Assembly: GCF_900089495.1 (NCBI RefSeq)
Contig: NZ_LT605203.1
Location: forward strand, 4,433,944-4,497,943
DNA: 64,000 nucleotides
Direction of reading: 5' to 3'
Source: Thiomonas sp. X19
Lineage (GTDB): Bacteria; Pseudomonadota; Gammaproteobacteria; Burkholderiales; Burkholderiaceae_C
Every line of letters starts with the position of its first letter. Position 1 is the first letter of the stretch. Below are positions 37,272 to 47,026 of the stretch, piece after piece. The notes beneath the pieces are model-generated. The model saw nothing but the letters and a program-made list of their open reading frames with translations. It was not told the origin of the DNA and did not search any database. The position numbers and the translations under genes were made by a program.

Positions 37272-38507
37272 ATGAAACAACGCCGAGATTTTCTCAAGGC
37301 GGCCGGTGCGGCGGGTGCCGGCCTGACGCTACCAGCCTGGGCCCAGGCGGCCGGTCTGTTCGATATCCCAACCCCCCAGCTCCCGAGCGGTGACGTGGCG
37401 GAATCCGTTCTGCACGCCTTGCCCGGCAAGAGGCCGCTGATCAAGCGCACCTATCGGCCCGCCAATTATGAAACGCCGGTGGAGTATTTCAACGAGGCCC
37501 TGACGCCGAATGATGCCTTTTTCGTGCGCTGGCATCTGGCCGACATACCCCAGGCTCCGGACGAGAACAGCTGGAAACTCAAGATTGGCGGGGATGCCGC
37601 GAATACCCCGGTGGAGTTTTCCATGCAGGATTTGAAAACCCAGTTCGAACAGGTCGAACTGGCCGCGCTGTGCCTGTGTTCGGGCAACCGGCGCGGCTTT
37701 TTCGAGCCCCATGTGCCAGGTGTGGAATGGAGTTACGGCGCCATGGGCAATGCGCGCTGGAAGGGGGTGCGCCTGAAGGACGTGCTGGCCAAGGCTGGAG
37801 TGAAGAAGGAGGCCATCGAAGTGTCCTTGAACGGCGCCGACAAGGGCTCGCTGGACAAGACGCCGGACTTCATCAAGAGCCTGCCGGTATGGAAGGCGCT
37901 GGACGACAACACCATCCTGGCCTGGGAGATGAACGGCCAGCCCCTGCCGGTGTACAACGGCTATCCGCTGCGCCTGGTGGTGCCGGGCTGGACGGCAACT
38001 TACTGGGTCAAGATGATCGATGAAATCCAGGTCGTCTCCAAACCGTGGAGCGGGTTCTGGATGAACCCGGCCTACCGCGTGCCGCTGGGCAAATTCCCGG
38101 CCATCGATCGTTTCGTCTCGCAGGAAAGCCCGGGCGGCAGCAACACCCCGATCACCAGCATCGTGGTCAATTCCCTGTTCACCAACATCCAGCCCGGGGC
38201 GAAGCTGGCCGCCGGACGCACGCACGAGCTCAAGGGCATCGCGTGGGACGACGGCCGCGGCATCGTGCTGGTGGAGGTGTCGGAAGACGGCGGCCGCAGC
38301 TGGCGCGACGCCCGGCTCGGGCAGGACCTGGGCAAATACTCCTGGCGCCAGTTCAGCTATCCCTACACCCCGCGCAAAAAAGGGGCGGCCAGCGTGATGG
38401 CGCGCGCCACCAACGCGGCCGGCAGCACCCAGACCTTCAGCCTGATCTGGAACCCTGCCGGCTACAACCACAACGTGGTGCAGAAGGTCGACCTGCACAT
38501 TGCCTGA
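37272..38507 (+). CDS. sorA: Sulfite:cytochrome c oxidoreductase, molybdopterin subunit
   Basis: A 411-aa sulfite-oxidase family enzyme that oxidises sulfite to sulfate in the periplasm. The N-terminal Tat signal has the twin arginine in QRRDFLKAAGAAGAG. The molybdenum-ligating cysteine is C136 in LCLCSGNRRG. Substrate-site arginines lie in SGNRRGFF and RWKGVRLKDVL; the C-terminal dimerisation domain starts near GAKLAAGRTHELKGIAWDDG. GAGGAAAG precedes the ATG. It is followed 11 bp later by its cytochrome subunit. IS1380 copy 2 ends only 128 bp upstream and may have replaced native control sequence. Confidence 0.92.
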   Translation: MKQRRDFLKAAGAAGAGLTLPAWAQAAGLFDIPTPQLPSGDVAESVLHALPGKRPLIKRTYRPANYETPVEYFNEALTPNDAFFVRWHLADIPQAPDENSWKLKIGGDAANTPVEFSMQDLKTQFEQVELAALCLCSGNRRGFFEPHVPGVEWSYGAMGNARWKGVRLKDVLAKAGVKKEAIEVSLNGADKGSLDKTPDFIKSLPVWKALDDNTILAWEMNGQPLPVYNGYPLRLVVPGWTATYWVKMIDEIQVVSKPWSGFWMNPAYRVPLGKFPAIDRFVSQESPGGSNTPITSIVVNSLFTNIQPGAKLAAGRTHELKGIAWDDGRGIVLVEVSEDGGRSWRDARLGQDLGKYSWRQFSYPYTPRKKGAASVMARATNAAGSTQTFSLIWNPAGYNHNVVQKVDLHIA

Positions 38508-38518
38508 GGAATGAAGCG

Positions 38519-38812
38519 ATGAAACTCCGACACATGATTGCCGTTCCCGGCCTGCTGCTGGCCTGCCTCGGCGCGGCCGCGGCCGACGAATCGCGCGTGC
38601 AACTCGCCCCCGGCGCCGGCAAGGACCTGGTGGCCGCCAATTGCGTGATGTGCCACAGCTTGGACTACATCCGGATGAATTCGCCCTTCCTCGATGAAAA
38701 GGGCTGGACCGCCACGATGAACAAGATGGTCAAAGTCATGGGCGCCCCGATCAAGGAGGAGGACCAGAAAGCCATCATCGCCTATCTGGTGGCGCAGTAC
38801 GGGAAGAAGTGA
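38519..38812 (+). CDS. sorB: Sulfite dehydrogenase cytochrome c subunit
   Basis: A 97-aa c-type cytochrome. A Sec signal (LLLACLGAAAA) precedes one haem site, CVMCH (C42, C45, H46). A later Met-rich stretch, ATMNKMVKVMGAP, could hold the sixth ligand. It accepts electrons from SorA and passes them to the respiratory chain. It lies 11 bp downstream of sorA and is followed by a strong terminator, forming a two-gene operon. Confidence 0.92.
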   Translation: MKLRHMIAVPGLLLACLGAAAADESRVQLAPGAGKDLVAANCVMCHSLDYIRMNSPFLDEKGWTATMNKMVKVMGAPIKEEDQKAIIAYLVAQYGKK

Positions 38813-38910
38813 TCCGCTTCGCGCCGCTCACGCAGCAAACCTGTTGCGCCAATGCAGCTATGGGCGAGCGGGGTTTGCGGTGAGGCGGGCACAGTGCTTC
38901 AATGAAAAGA

Positions 38911-38938
38911 GCCGGTCGAGGACCGGCCCTTTTTTTTA
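38911..38938 (+). terminator. Rho-independent terminator of sorAB
   Basis: GCCGGTC-GAG-GACCGGC stem (7 bp, 3-nt loop) followed by CC and eight T. It is immediately before the next gene (ATG 38945), so it also separates sorAB from the M20 hydrolase. Confidence 0.9.
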
Positions 38939-38944
38939 CTCGCC

Positions 38945-40195
38945 ATGTGGAATCTCACCGGCCCCATCCAGCACATCAGCAACTACCACGCTGAGCTCAC
39001 GCGCGTCCGACGTGACCTGCATGCCCATCCTGAACTCGGTTTCGCGGAGCATCGCACGGCGCAATTCGTCGCGACTGAACTGAGCCGCTATGGCGCGGAC
39101 GAGGTCCACGCCGGCATCGGCCGCACTGGAGTGGTCGGCGTGATCCGGGGGCGCCTGGACGCGAAACCCTGCCCGGATGTACCCGAGGGCGCAGCCGCCG
39201 AGTCCTGCGTGCGCGCCGTCGGCCTGCGGGCCGACATGGACGCCCTGCCCATCAAGGAAGACAACGACTTTCCCTGGCGCTCCAGCAAGGGTGGGGTGAT
39301 GCACGCCTGCGGCCACGACGGCCACACCGCCATGCTGCTGGGCGCGGCCCGCTACCTGGCCGCCACGCGCAACTTCGCCGGCACCGTGCACTGCATCTTC
39401 CAGCCCGGCGAGGAGGGCCTGGGTGGGGCCAAGGCGATGATGGACGACGGCCTGTTCGAGCGCTTCCCGACCGACTGGGTGTTCAGCATGCACAACTGGC
39501 CGGCCTTGCCACCCGGGCGCATTGGCCTCACACCCGGCCCGATGATGGCGGCGGCCGACCGCATCACCATCAAGGTCACCGCCGAAGGCGGGCACGGCGC
39601 GCACCCCTATATGACCATCGACCCGGTGCTGGTGTCGGCCCACATCATCACCGCGGTGCAGAGCATCGTCGCCCGCAACGTCAACCCGCTCGACGAAGCC
39701 GTGGTCAGCATCTGCGCCATGCAGGGCGGCGACCTGTCCGCCATGAGCGTGATTCCGCGCCAGGTCACTCTGGTGGGCACGGTACGCACCTTTCGCGCCG
39801 AGGTGCAGGCGCTGGTGGAAAAGCGCCTCGGCCGCATCGTGCAATCAGTCGCGCAGGCCTTCGGCGCCAGTGCCGAGTTGCACTACGAACGCATCTACCC
39901 CGCCACCATCAACACGCCGCAAGTCGCGCATTACGCCGCCGAAGTGGCCGCCGAGTTGGTGGGCGACGCCGCCGTGGTGCGCGACCTGCCACCCAGCATG
40001 GGCGCCGAAGACTTCGCCTTCATGCTGCAGGCCCGGCCTGGCGCCTACCTGCGGCTGGGCCAGGGCTGCGAGGCCGGCGGCTTCCTGCACACCCCGCGCT
40101 ACGATTTCAACGACGCGGTGCTGCCGCTCGGCGCCGCGCTCTATGCCCGCCTGGCGGAACGGGCCTTGAGCCAGGTGGCGGGGACGATGCTGTGA
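38945..40195 (+). CDS. M20 family amidohydrolase (hippurate hydrolase-like)
   Basis: A 416-aa amidohydrolase of the M20D/HipO/IAA-aminoacid hydrolase group. It has RRDLHAHPELGFAEHRTAQF near the start, the metal-binding GGVMHACGHDGHTAMLLGAA, the EE motif in FQPGEEGLGGAK and HNWPALPPGRIG, and a terminal PSMGAEDFAFML. It cleaves N-acyl or N-aroyl amino acids in the cytoplasm; the substrate is not assigned. The ATG follows the terminator directly without a good ribosome site, so a leaderless or slightly later start is possible. Confidence 0.9.
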   Translation: MWNLTGPIQHISNYHAELTRVRRDLHAHPELGFAEHRTAQFVATELSRYGADEVHAGIGRTGVVGVIRGRLDAKPCPDVPEGAAAESCVRAVGLRADMDALPIKEDNDFPWRSSKGGVMHACGHDGHTAMLLGAARYLAATRNFAGTVHCIFQPGEEGLGGAKAMMDDGLFERFPTDWVFSMHNWPALPPGRIGLTPGPMMAAADRITIKVTAEGGHGAHPYMTIDPVLVSAHIITAVQSIVARNVNPLDEAVVSICAMQGGDLSAMSVIPRQVTLVGTVRTFRAEVQALVEKRLGRIVQSVAQAFGASAELHYERIYPATINTPQVAHYAAEVAAELVGDAAVVRDLPPSMGAEDFAFMLQARPGAYLRLGQGCEAGGFLHTPRYDFNDAVLPLGAALYARLAERALSQVAGTML

Positions 40196-40291
40196 TCATG
40201 CTTGCGGTTCACTGCCACAGCCTCTAGGCTGCGCCGAATCAGTCCGGGGAATTTCCCTGCGGCAAGCTGCACCTGACCCAAAGGAAACACC

Positions 40292-40537
40292 ATGAGCTTG
40301 ATCGGTTTTCTCATCATCGGCATCATCGCCGGCTGGTTGGCAGGAAAAATCACCAAAGGCAGCGGCTTTGGCCTCCTGGGCGACTTGGTGGTCGGCGTCG
40401 TTGGCGCCTTCCTCGGCGGCTTTCTCTTCCGCCTGCTGGGCTTGTTCCCCGGCGGCGGCATCCTCCCCAGCCTCATCGTCGCCACCTTGGGTGCCATCGT
40501 GCTGCTGTTCCTGATCCGGCTGGTCAAGCGCGCCTGA
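40292..40537 (+). CDS. GlsB/YeaQ/YmgE family membrane protein
   Basis: An 81-aa protein with three hydrophobic segments and the glycine-rich pattern GIIAGWLAGKITKGSGFGLL... DLVVGVVGAFLGGFLF... GGGILPSLIVATLGAIVLLF. This is typical of transglycosylase-associated/stress-response membrane proteins. Function unclear; often general stress induced. A strong hairpin follows. Confidence 0.9.
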   Translation: MSLIGFLIIGIIAGWLAGKITKGSGFGLLGDLVVGVVGAFLGGFLFRLLGLFPGGGILPSLIVATLGAIVLLFLIRLVKRA

Positions 40538-40545
40538 ACACCCTT

Positions 40546-40570
40546 GCGGGTGACGGTTCGCGTCACCCGC
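40546..40570. terminator. Hairpin between convergent glsB-like gene and tyrS
   Basis: GCGGGTGACG-GTTCG-CGTCACCCGC: a perfect 10-bp stem, 5-nt loop, followed by AGACCAAAAA. It lies between converging genes and can serve both, though there is no plus-strand T run. Confidence 0.55.
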
Positions 40571-40633
40571 AGACCAAAAACGTCTCACCTTGCCGCAGGC
40601 TGGCAGGCTGCTCAGCTCGCTACCCGGTGTTGT

Positions 40634-41941
40634 TCAGCCCAGCGTCACCCGCGCAAATTTGCGTTTGCCCACCTGCAGCACCACGGTGCCGGCACCAAGT
40701 TTCAGCGCGCGGTCTTCGGCTACGGCACCGTCCACGCGCACGCCGCGCTGCTCGATCATGCGCAGGGCCTCGGCGGTGGAGGGCACCAGCCCGGCCTGTT
40801 TCAGCGCGGCTGGCAGGCTCAGGCCGTCTGCGGGCAGGCTGAGCTGCAATTCGGGAATGTCGTCCGGCACGCCGCCGCGGGCGCGCAACTCGAAGTCGGC
40901 CTGCGCGGCGTCGGCAGCCGCGACGCTGTGGAAGCGGGCGACGATCTCGCGTGCGAGCATCACCTTGGCGTCTTTCGGGTTACGACCGGCGTCCACCTCG
41001 GCCTCGAGCGCGGCGATCTCCTCCAACGGCCGGAACGACAGCAGCTCGAAATAGCGCCACATCAGCACGTCGCTGATGGACAGCAGCTTGGCGAACATGG
41101 TCGCGGGCGGCTCCTGAATGCCGATGTAATTCCCTTTTGACTTGGACATCTTCTCCACGCCGTCCAGCCCCTCCAGCAGCGGCATGGTCAGGATGCATTG
41201 CGGCTCCTGGCCGTATTCCTTTTGCAACTCGCGTCCGACCAGCAGGTTGAACTTCTGGTCGGTGCCGCCGAGTTCCAGATCACTTTTGAGCGCGACCGAG
41301 TCGTAACCCTGCATCAATGGGTAGAGCAGTTCGTGCATGGCGATGGGTATGCCCGCCTTGTGGCGCTGGGTGAAGTCGTCGCGTTCCAGCATCCGCGCCA
41401 GGGTGTACTTGGCGGCGAGGCGAATCATGCCGTCGGCTCCCAGCGGTTCGCTCCACTCGGAGTTGTAGCGAACCTCGGTTTTCTGGGGGTCGAGCACCAG
41501 GCTGGCCTGGGCGTAATAGGTTTCGGCGTTGATCTTGATCTGCTCGATGGTCAGCGGCGGGCGCGTGGCGTTGCGCCCGGACGGGTCGCCGATGCGCGAG
41601 GTGAAATCGCCGATCAGAAAAATGACCGTATGGCCCAGATCTTGCAACTGCCGAAGCTTGTTGAGAACGACGGTGTGGCCGATGTGGATGTCCGGCGCCG
41701 TGGGGTCGAGACCGAGCTTGATGCGCAGCGGCTGACCGGTGGCGGCGCTGCGATTGAGCTTGGCGACCCAGTCGGCTTCCACCAGCAGTTCGGCGCAGCC
41801 GCGTTTGGTCACGGCCAGGGCTTGTCGCACCGCCTGGGCCTGTGCCGGGTTCAAAGGCGGCGCCAGAGATGCGCGAGTGGTGGGGCGGGACGGGGAGGCG
41901 CCCTGTGGGGCGTCAGGTTTGTGAGCAAAGGAATCAGCCAT
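40634..41941 (-). CDS. tyrS: Tyrosyl-tRNA synthetase
   Basis: A 435-aa class I aminoacyl-tRNA synthetase. HIGH motif in [20 protein letters not shown], tyrosine-site segments in [11 protein letters not shown], and KMSKS in [17 protein letters not shown]-terminal S4 RNA-binding domain includes [19 protein letters not shown] 41941 gives a normal length; the longer frame is a shadow. It is divergent from the M23 peptidase genes. Confidence 0.96.
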   Translation of the reverse strand: MADSFAHKPDAPQGASPSRPTTRASLAPPLNPAQAQAVRQALAVTKRGCAELLVEADWVAKLNRSAATGQPLRIKLGLDPTAPDIHIGHTVVLNKLRQLQDLGHTVIFLIGDFTSRIGDPSGRNATRPPLTIEQIKINAETYYAQASLVLDPQKTEVRYNSEWSEPLGADGMIRLAAKYTLARMLERDDFTQRHKAGIPIAMHELLYPLMQGYDSVALKSDLELGGTDQKFNLLVGRELQKEYGQEPQCILTMPLLEGLDGVEKMSKSKGNYIGIQEPPATMFAKLLSISDVLMWRYFELLSFRPLEEIAALEAEVDAGRNPKDAKVMLAREIVARFHSVAAADAAQADFELRARGGVPDDIPELQLSLPADGLSLPAALKQAGLVPSTAEALRMIEQRGVRVDGAVAEDRALKLGAGTVVLQVGKRKFARVTLG

Positions 41942-42211
41942 GGACTTATGTGGATTTTCGCGTGAAACGGCTGTTAAACTCGGCGCCGCCCTGCAGCTTG
42001 GCTCTCGTGAGCACACGCAACATCGCGCAGGCCTTGCAGTGTATTGGAGCCGCATCTGGCGGCCTGCTCCACCCGCTGCGGCGGAGAACGGCTTGAACCG
42101 GCAGTCGTCCGGCATCGTCCGCCGTTTCATGGCGCGGTGCGCTCCACCCCCTTCGCCCTGGTTGGCTGATGCCGACCGGTTGTTCCGCCACTCGACATTC
42201 AAGGAGTGCGC

Positions 42212-43690
42212 ATGAGTTTTATCGCGAAAACATCGGCCCAGCTACGCGCTGGCGTGCTTCAGCTGCGTGAAGCGGTCGAAGGTCACCCTGGACGCGTCAC
42301 CGCCGCCGTGGGATCAGTCCTGCTCCTGACCAGCGCCACCGCGTTCGGCCTGGCCGAATACGGCCCCCAGCCCCAGTTGCCGCCCGCCACCACGTTGACC
42401 GTGCCGCTGTCGCTCGACCTCACGCCGCAGGCGCAGGCGCTCGAAGACCAGCCCCAATCGGTTTACGCCACGGCCTATGTCCAGGCTGGCGACACCGTGG
42501 AATCGCTGCTGCGCCGCCTGCAGGTCACGGACCCGGCCCAGCTGCGCCAGCTTGCCGCCAATGCCGAACTGCACGCCCTGCTCGGAGAGCCGGGACATGT
42601 GGTCACGGCCCAGGTGAACAGCCTGGGCGAACTGGTGCGCTTGCAGGCGCGTCTGCCGCAGGTGGCCAAGGCGCTGACGGCGAAGGGCCAATCCCCTGCT
42701 GCCCACAGCGCAAACTTGGCGCCGGCTCAGCCAGCGGAGCAGCCCTGGCGCCTGCTGACGCTGGTGTCGCAGCCGGACGGCGTTTTCCAGAGCGAGGTCA
42801 CGCAACACACCGCGCAGGCGCAGTTGCGCATGGCCACCGGCATGGTCCAGAGCACCCTCTTCGCCGCGGCCGACGCCGCCGACATGCCCGATTCCGTCGC
42901 CACGCAAATGGTGAACCTGTTCGCCGGAGAGGTGAACTTCCGGCGCGACCTGCGCCCGGGCGACCGCTTCACCGTGGCCTACCGCGTGTATGAAGCCCAG
43001 GGGCAGGTGCTGCGCGTGGGGCGCATCGTCTCGGCCGAAATCATCAACCAGGGGCATGTGCATTCCGCCGTGTGGTTCAACCCGCCCGGTCGCCCGCAGG
43101 CCGCCGGTTACTACAACCCCAAGGGGGGCAGTCTGGCGCGCGCTTTTCTGCTGTCGCCACTGCCGTATGACCGCCTGACCTCGCCTTACGGCTGGCGCAT
43201 CAGCCCCATCTTCCACAAGCCGGAATTCCACAAGGGCATCGACCTGGCCATTCCGGTGGGCACGCCGGTGAAAACCATTGCCGACGGCCGCGTGGTCTAC
43301 GCCGGCTGGGGTACGGGCTACGGCAAGTATGTGAAGGTGGTGCATCCCGACGGGTTCGCCACCATCTACTCGCATCTGAGCAAGTTCGAGGTGCATGTGG
43401 GCGAGCAGGTGAAGCAGGGCGAAGTGGTGGCGCTGTCGGGCAACACCGGCTGGTCCACCGGGCCGCACCTCTATTTCCAGTTTTTCGTCAACGGCACCCC
43501 GGTCAATCCGCTGACCATTGCGCATTACTCGCCCAAGGGCACGCCGGTTCCCGCCGCCTTGCGCACCGAATTCTTCGCCCAGACCGCCACACCGCGGCAG
43601 ATGCTGGCCCTGGTTCCCGGGCCTGAGGTGGCCAGCGTGAATGCCTCGGGCACGCCAGGCGCGCGCGGCACCAGCCAGCAACAGGGGTGA
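42212..43690 (+). CDS. M23 family metallopeptidase (first of tandem pair)
   Basis: A 492-aa envelope protein. N-terminal membrane anchor or signal ([20 protein letters not shown]), then an OapA/LysM-like region ([20 protein letters not shown]). The C-terminal LytM domain has the zinc site in [20 protein letters not shown] and, later, [17 protein letters not shown]. The usual HxH motif is HLYF here, whereas the downstream paralogue keeps HLHF; zinc binding may be impaired. AAGGAG precedes ATG 42212. It overlaps or abuts the paralogue. Confidence 0.9.
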   Translation: MSFIAKTSAQLRAGVLQLREAVEGHPGRVTAAVGSVLLLTSATAFGLAEYGPQPQLPPATTLTVPLSLDLTPQAQALEDQPQSVYATAYVQAGDTVESLLRRLQVTDPAQLRQLAANAELHALLGEPGHVVTAQVNSLGELVRLQARLPQVAKALTAKGQSPAAHSANLAPAQPAEQPWRLLTLVSQPDGVFQSEVTQHTAQAQLRMATGMVQSTLFAAADAADMPDSVATQMVNLFAGEVNFRRDLRPGDRFTVAYRVYEAQGQVLRVGRIVSAEIINQGHVHSAVWFNPPGRPQAAGYYNPKGGSLARAFLLSPLPYDRLTSPYGWRISPIFHKPEFHKGIDLAIPVGTPVKTIADGRVVYAGWGTGYGKYVKVVHPDGFATIYSHLSKFEVHVGEQVKQGEVVALSGNTGWSTGPHLYFQFFVNGTPVNPLTIAHYSPKGTPVPAALRTEFFAQTATPRQMLALVPGPEVASVNASGTPGARGTSQQQG

Positions 43691-43695
43691 AGCCG

Positions 43696-45201
43696 ATGAC
43701 TCGCCTGCCGTCCCCGCAGACGTTCCGTGCTCGCTTGCACGCCATGCGCGCGGAACTCGCCCAATCCAGCCGCGCTGCGCGCGATGTCTTGCAGGCCCAT
43801 CCCCGGCGCGTGGCGCTGGCCGTGGGCCTGGCGCTGATGGGCAGCGGCATCGCTGCCTACGCCATCGCTCCCGGCACACCCGACCCGGCGCTCAGCCCGC
43901 AAACCACCCTGACCATCGCCCTGCAGACCGATGCCGCGTCTCAGGCGCAGGCGCTGGACGATCAGCCGGTCGTGCTCTACCGCACGACCCAAGCCAACCG
44001 CAGCGATACGGTGCAGACCCTGCTCAAACGCCTGGGCGTGACCGACCCGGCCACCTTGCGCCAACTCAGCGCCGACAGCCAGATGCGCAGCCTGGTGCTG
44101 AGCAATACCGGCGCCGAAATTTCAGCCCAGGTCGACAGCGCCGGGCAGCTTCGCCAACTGCAGGGCAATCTAGCCTTGGCGCCGCCGCAACGAACAGCGG
44201 CAGACGCGCCGTCTACCAAGGCGTCCCCCAAAGGGGTGCAGGCTGATTCGGCCGCCCCGGCCGACGCCGTTTGGCAGCGGCTGACCCTGTTGCCTTCAGC
44301 CGACGGCTGGTCCAAGACCCTCACGCCGTTGGCCCTGCGGACCCAGACCCGCGTGGCCGCAGGCGAAATACGCGGCACGCTGGCCAGCGCTGCGCAAAGC
44401 GCCGACCTGCCTTCCACCGTGATGGCGCAGCTCGGACGCATCTTTGCCGACCGCCTCAACCTCAAGCGCGATCTGCGTCGCGGCGACCGCTTCGCCGTGG
44501 TCTACGAAATGCTCACGGTGGATGGCCGTCCGGTGCGTACCGGTCGAGTGCTCGCCGCCGAAATCACCAGCCGCGGCAAGAGCGTGCAGGCGCTGTGGTT
44601 CGCACCGCGCGGCGCGCCCGGGCTGGCGTCCTATTACACCCCGCAGGGCCACAGCCTCAACCGCGTGTTCCTCCCCTCGCCCATGCCAGGGGCGAAAATC
44701 ACCTCCCGCTTCGGCATGCGTTTCGACCCCGTGGTCAAGCGCATGCAGCTGCATGAAGGGGTCGATTTTCAAGCCGCCGTCGGCACCCCGGTGCGCACGG
44801 TGGCCGACGGCCGCGTGGTCAAGGCGGGGCAGGAAACGGGCTACGGCAATATCGTGAAAATCGACCATCCCGGTGGTTTCGAGACGGTGTACGCCCACCT
44901 CAGCAAGCTCGATGTGCACGCCGGCCAGCAGGTCACGGCCGGCCAGATCATCGCCAAATCGGGCAACACCGGCTGGTCCACCGGAGCGCATCTGCACTTC
45001 GAATTCCAAGTCAAGGGCCAGGTGGTCGACCCCCTGAAAATGGCGCAATACGTGCCACCCAGCCAGGCTTTGCCGAGTGGCGAGCGCGCCAGCTTCATGG
45101 CCGCCACCGCCTTGCTCAGCACCCAGCTCGCGCAGGCGGCGGGCTCGGGCTCGCGTCTGGCCAGTGCCACGAAACTCGTGCCCTCGACGCAGGCCGACTG
45201 A
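43696..45201 (+). CDS. M23 family metallopeptidase (second of tandem pair)
   Basis: A 501-aa paralogue of the preceding gene with the same layout: an N-terminal hydrophobic segment (VALAVGLALMGSGIAAYAIA), a NRSDTVQTLLKRLGVTDPAT repeat-like region, and a C-terminal LytM domain with LHEGVDFQAAVGTPVRTVAD and the intact HxH in TGWSTGAHLHFEFQVKG. It probably cleaves peptidoglycan cross-links or activates amidases in the periplasm. ATG 43696 is preferred over GTG 43687. anmK follows. Confidence 0.92.
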   Translation: MTRLPSPQTFRARLHAMRAELAQSSRAARDVLQAHPRRVALAVGLALMGSGIAAYAIAPGTPDPALSPQTTLTIALQTDAASQAQALDDQPVVLYRTTQANRSDTVQTLLKRLGVTDPATLRQLSADSQMRSLVLSNTGAEISAQVDSAGQLRQLQGNLALAPPQRTAADAPSTKASPKGVQADSAAPADAVWQRLTLLPSADGWSKTLTPLALRTQTRVAAGEIRGTLASAAQSADLPSTVMAQLGRIFADRLNLKRDLRRGDRFAVVYEMLTVDGRPVRTGRVLAAEITSRGKSVQALWFAPRGAPGLASYYTPQGHSLNRVFLPSPMPGAKITSRFGMRFDPVVKRMQLHEGVDFQAAVGTPVRTVADGRVVKAGQETGYGNIVKIDHPGGFETVYAHLSKLDVHAGQQVTAGQIIAKSGNTGWSTGAHLHFEFQVKGQVVDPLKMAQYVPPSQALPSGERASFMAATALLSTQLAQAAGSGSRLASATKLVPSTQAD

Positions 45202-45283
45202 GCACATTCGGCCGCAGCGCCCGCAACCACCCCAGGGACGCCGCTTGCATGGCCCAGCCCGCGGCTCGCAGCTCACGCAACTC

Positions 45284-46453
45284 ATGCAGTTCACCATTGG
45301 CCTGATGTCGGGTACCTCGCTCGACGGGGTCGATGGCGTGGTGCTGCAACTGCCCAAGGTTGAGGCTGCCCCGGCCGCCCAGGCGGTGCCCGTTCCGCAA
45401 CACGCCGCGCAGGTCGCCGCGTCGCCGCTGCGCGTGCTCGGCCATGCTCACCGCCCTTTCCCAGCGGCCTTGCGCACCGAGCTTGCCGCGCTGAATCAAG
45501 CGGGCGTGGACGAAATCCACCGCACCCATCTTGCCGCCGTCCAGCTCAGCACGCTGTATGCCGAGGTGGTGGCCGACTTGCTGCAGGCCACCGGCCTGCA
45601 GGCGGCGCAGATTGCCGCCATCGGCGCCCACGGCCAGACCGTGCGCCACCGGCCCGACTGCGGCTACACCGTGCAGATCAACGCCCCGGCGCTGCTGGCC
45701 GAGCGCTGCGGCATCGCCGTGGTGGCCGACTTTCGCAGCCGCGACATGGCCGCAGGTGGCCAGGGCGCGCCCTTGGTGCCGGCCTTCCACCGTGCCGTGT
45801 TCTGGCAGCCGGAGGAAGCCCTGGCCGTGCTCAATCTCGGCGGCATCGCCAACCTCACCTTGATCGACACCGAGGGTCACACGACCGGCTTCGACAGCGG
45901 CCCCGCCAACGCCCTGCTCGACGCCTGGGCGCTGCGCCACCTGGGCCTGGACTACGACGCCAACGGCACCTGGGCAGCCGGCGGAGCGGTGTTGCCGGGC
46001 CTGCTGCAGGCCTTGCTGGCCGACGCGCATTTCCAGGCCGCGCCACCGAAAAGCACCGGGCGCGACCATTTCCAGTTGCAATGGCTGGAGCAGGCCATGC
46101 ACGCCGCGCCCATGGCCGAGCACGCCGCCGCGCCACGCGACGTGCAGGCCACGCTGGCCGAACTCACGGCGCAAAGCGCAGCGCAAGCCCTGCACCGTCA
46201 TCTGCCTGCGGCCAAGACCCTGCTGGTGTGTGGCGGCGGCGCCTTCAACGCCGACCTCATGCGCCGGCTGCGCGCCCGGCTTCCTGGGGTCGACGTGCTG
46301 GCGTCTTCCACACGCGGCCTGCCGCCGCAGCAGGTCGAAGCGGCGGCCTTCGCCTGGCTCGCTGCGCAAACCTTGGCCGGGCTGCCGGGTAATGTGCCCG
46401 AGGTCACCGGCGCGCGCGGGTTGCGGGTTCTCGGCGCCATCTACCCGGCCTGA
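45284..46453 (+). CDS. anmK: Anhydro-N-acetylmuramic acid kinase
   Basis: A 389-aa kinase that phosphorylates and opens 1,6-anhydroMurNAc during peptidoglycan recycling. Motifs: GLMSGTSLDGVDGVVLQ at the start, AAIGAHGQTVRHRPD, LNLGGIANLTLIDTEGHTTG, FDSGPANALLDAWALRH and LLVCGGGAFNADLMRRLRAR. ATG 45284 begins MQFTIGLMSGTS; longer frames are shadows of the M23 gene. It is placed after two wall hydrolases, suggesting coupled wall turnover and recycling. Confidence 0.95.
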   Translation: MQFTIGLMSGTSLDGVDGVVLQLPKVEAAPAAQAVPVPQHAAQVAASPLRVLGHAHRPFPAALRTELAALNQAGVDEIHRTHLAAVQLSTLYAEVVADLLQATGLQAAQIAAIGAHGQTVRHRPDCGYTVQINAPALLAERCGIAVVADFRSRDMAAGGQGAPLVPAFHRAVFWQPEEALAVLNLGGIANLTLIDTEGHTTGFDSGPANALLDAWALRHLGLDYDANGTWAAGGAVLPGLLQALLADAHFQAAPPKSTGRDHFQLQWLEQAMHAAPMAEHAAAPRDVQATLAELTAQSAAQALHRHLPAAKTLLVCGGGAFNADLMRRLRARLPGVDVLASSTRGLPPQQVEAAAFAWLAAQTLAGLPGNVPEVTGARGLRVLGAIYPA

Positions 46454-46492
46454 GCGCCAAGCTTTCGCAGCAGCGCAAACACGGCGCCGACG

Positions 46493-46517
46493 AAAAAGCC
46501 GCCCGAAGGCGGCTTTT
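46493..46517. terminator. Bidirectional terminator between anmK and erpA
   Basis: AAAA-AGCCGCC-CGAA-GGCGGCT-TTT: a 7-bp stem with a tetraloop and A/T runs on both sides, located between convergent anmK and erpA. Confidence 0.88.
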
Positions 46518-46552
46518 CAGCGCACAAAGCGCACAAGGAAAAAACTCTGGAC

Positions 46553-46936
46553 TCAGGTCGAGAACGACGAGCCGCAACCGCAGGTGGTGGTCGCGTTGGG
46601 GTTCTTGATGACGAACTGCGCGCCTTCCAAACCTTCCTTGTAGTCGATCTCGGCGCCGGTGAGGTATTGCAGGCTCACCGCATCGATCAGCAGGGTGACG
46701 CCGTTTTTGGCCAATTGCAGATCGTCGTCGTTCACCGCTTCGTCGAAGGTGAAGCCGTACTGGAAGCCGGAGCAGCCGCCGCCCTGCACGAACACGCGCA
46801 GCTTGAGGTCTGCGTTGCCTTCCTCGTCGATCAGTTCCTTGACCTTGGCCGCGGCGCTGTCGGTGAACAGCAGCGGGCTGGGCATCTCGGCCGCAGCGGT
46901 TGAAGGGGCAATGCTGTCTTGCATGACTGCGCTCAT
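46553..46936 (-). CDS. erpA: Iron-sulfur cluster insertion protein ErpA
   Basis: A 127-aa A-type carrier that delivers [4Fe-4S] clusters to targets. Conserved cysteines are C55 in [18 protein letters not shown], and C119 and C121 in [11 protein letters not shown]. Length and motif place it in the ErpA/IscA family; ErpA is favoured by the Burkholderiales context with argC, rpsI and rplM. It complements the SUF operon at 7-13 kb, which contains no SufA. Confidence 0.93.
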   Translation of the reverse strand: MSAVMQDSIAPSTAAAEMPSPLLFTDSAAAKVKELIDEEGNADLKLRVFVQGGGCSGFQYGFTFDEAVNDDDLQLAKNGVTLLIDAVSLQYLTGAEIDYKEGLEGAQFVIKNPNATTTCGCGSSFST

Positions 46937-47026
46937 GGTTTTCTCCTGGATACGTTCTTATTTTAGGCCGCGACTGCCCGAGCCAGCGTGGGTGGTGTGA
47001 AAACCCGCCGCAGGCCTCGGGGCGCT

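Noticed and set aside
42727..42972. Minus-strand frames opposite the M23 genes
   Set aside because: Antisense shadows; the plus-strand proteins have coherent domains and signal sequences.
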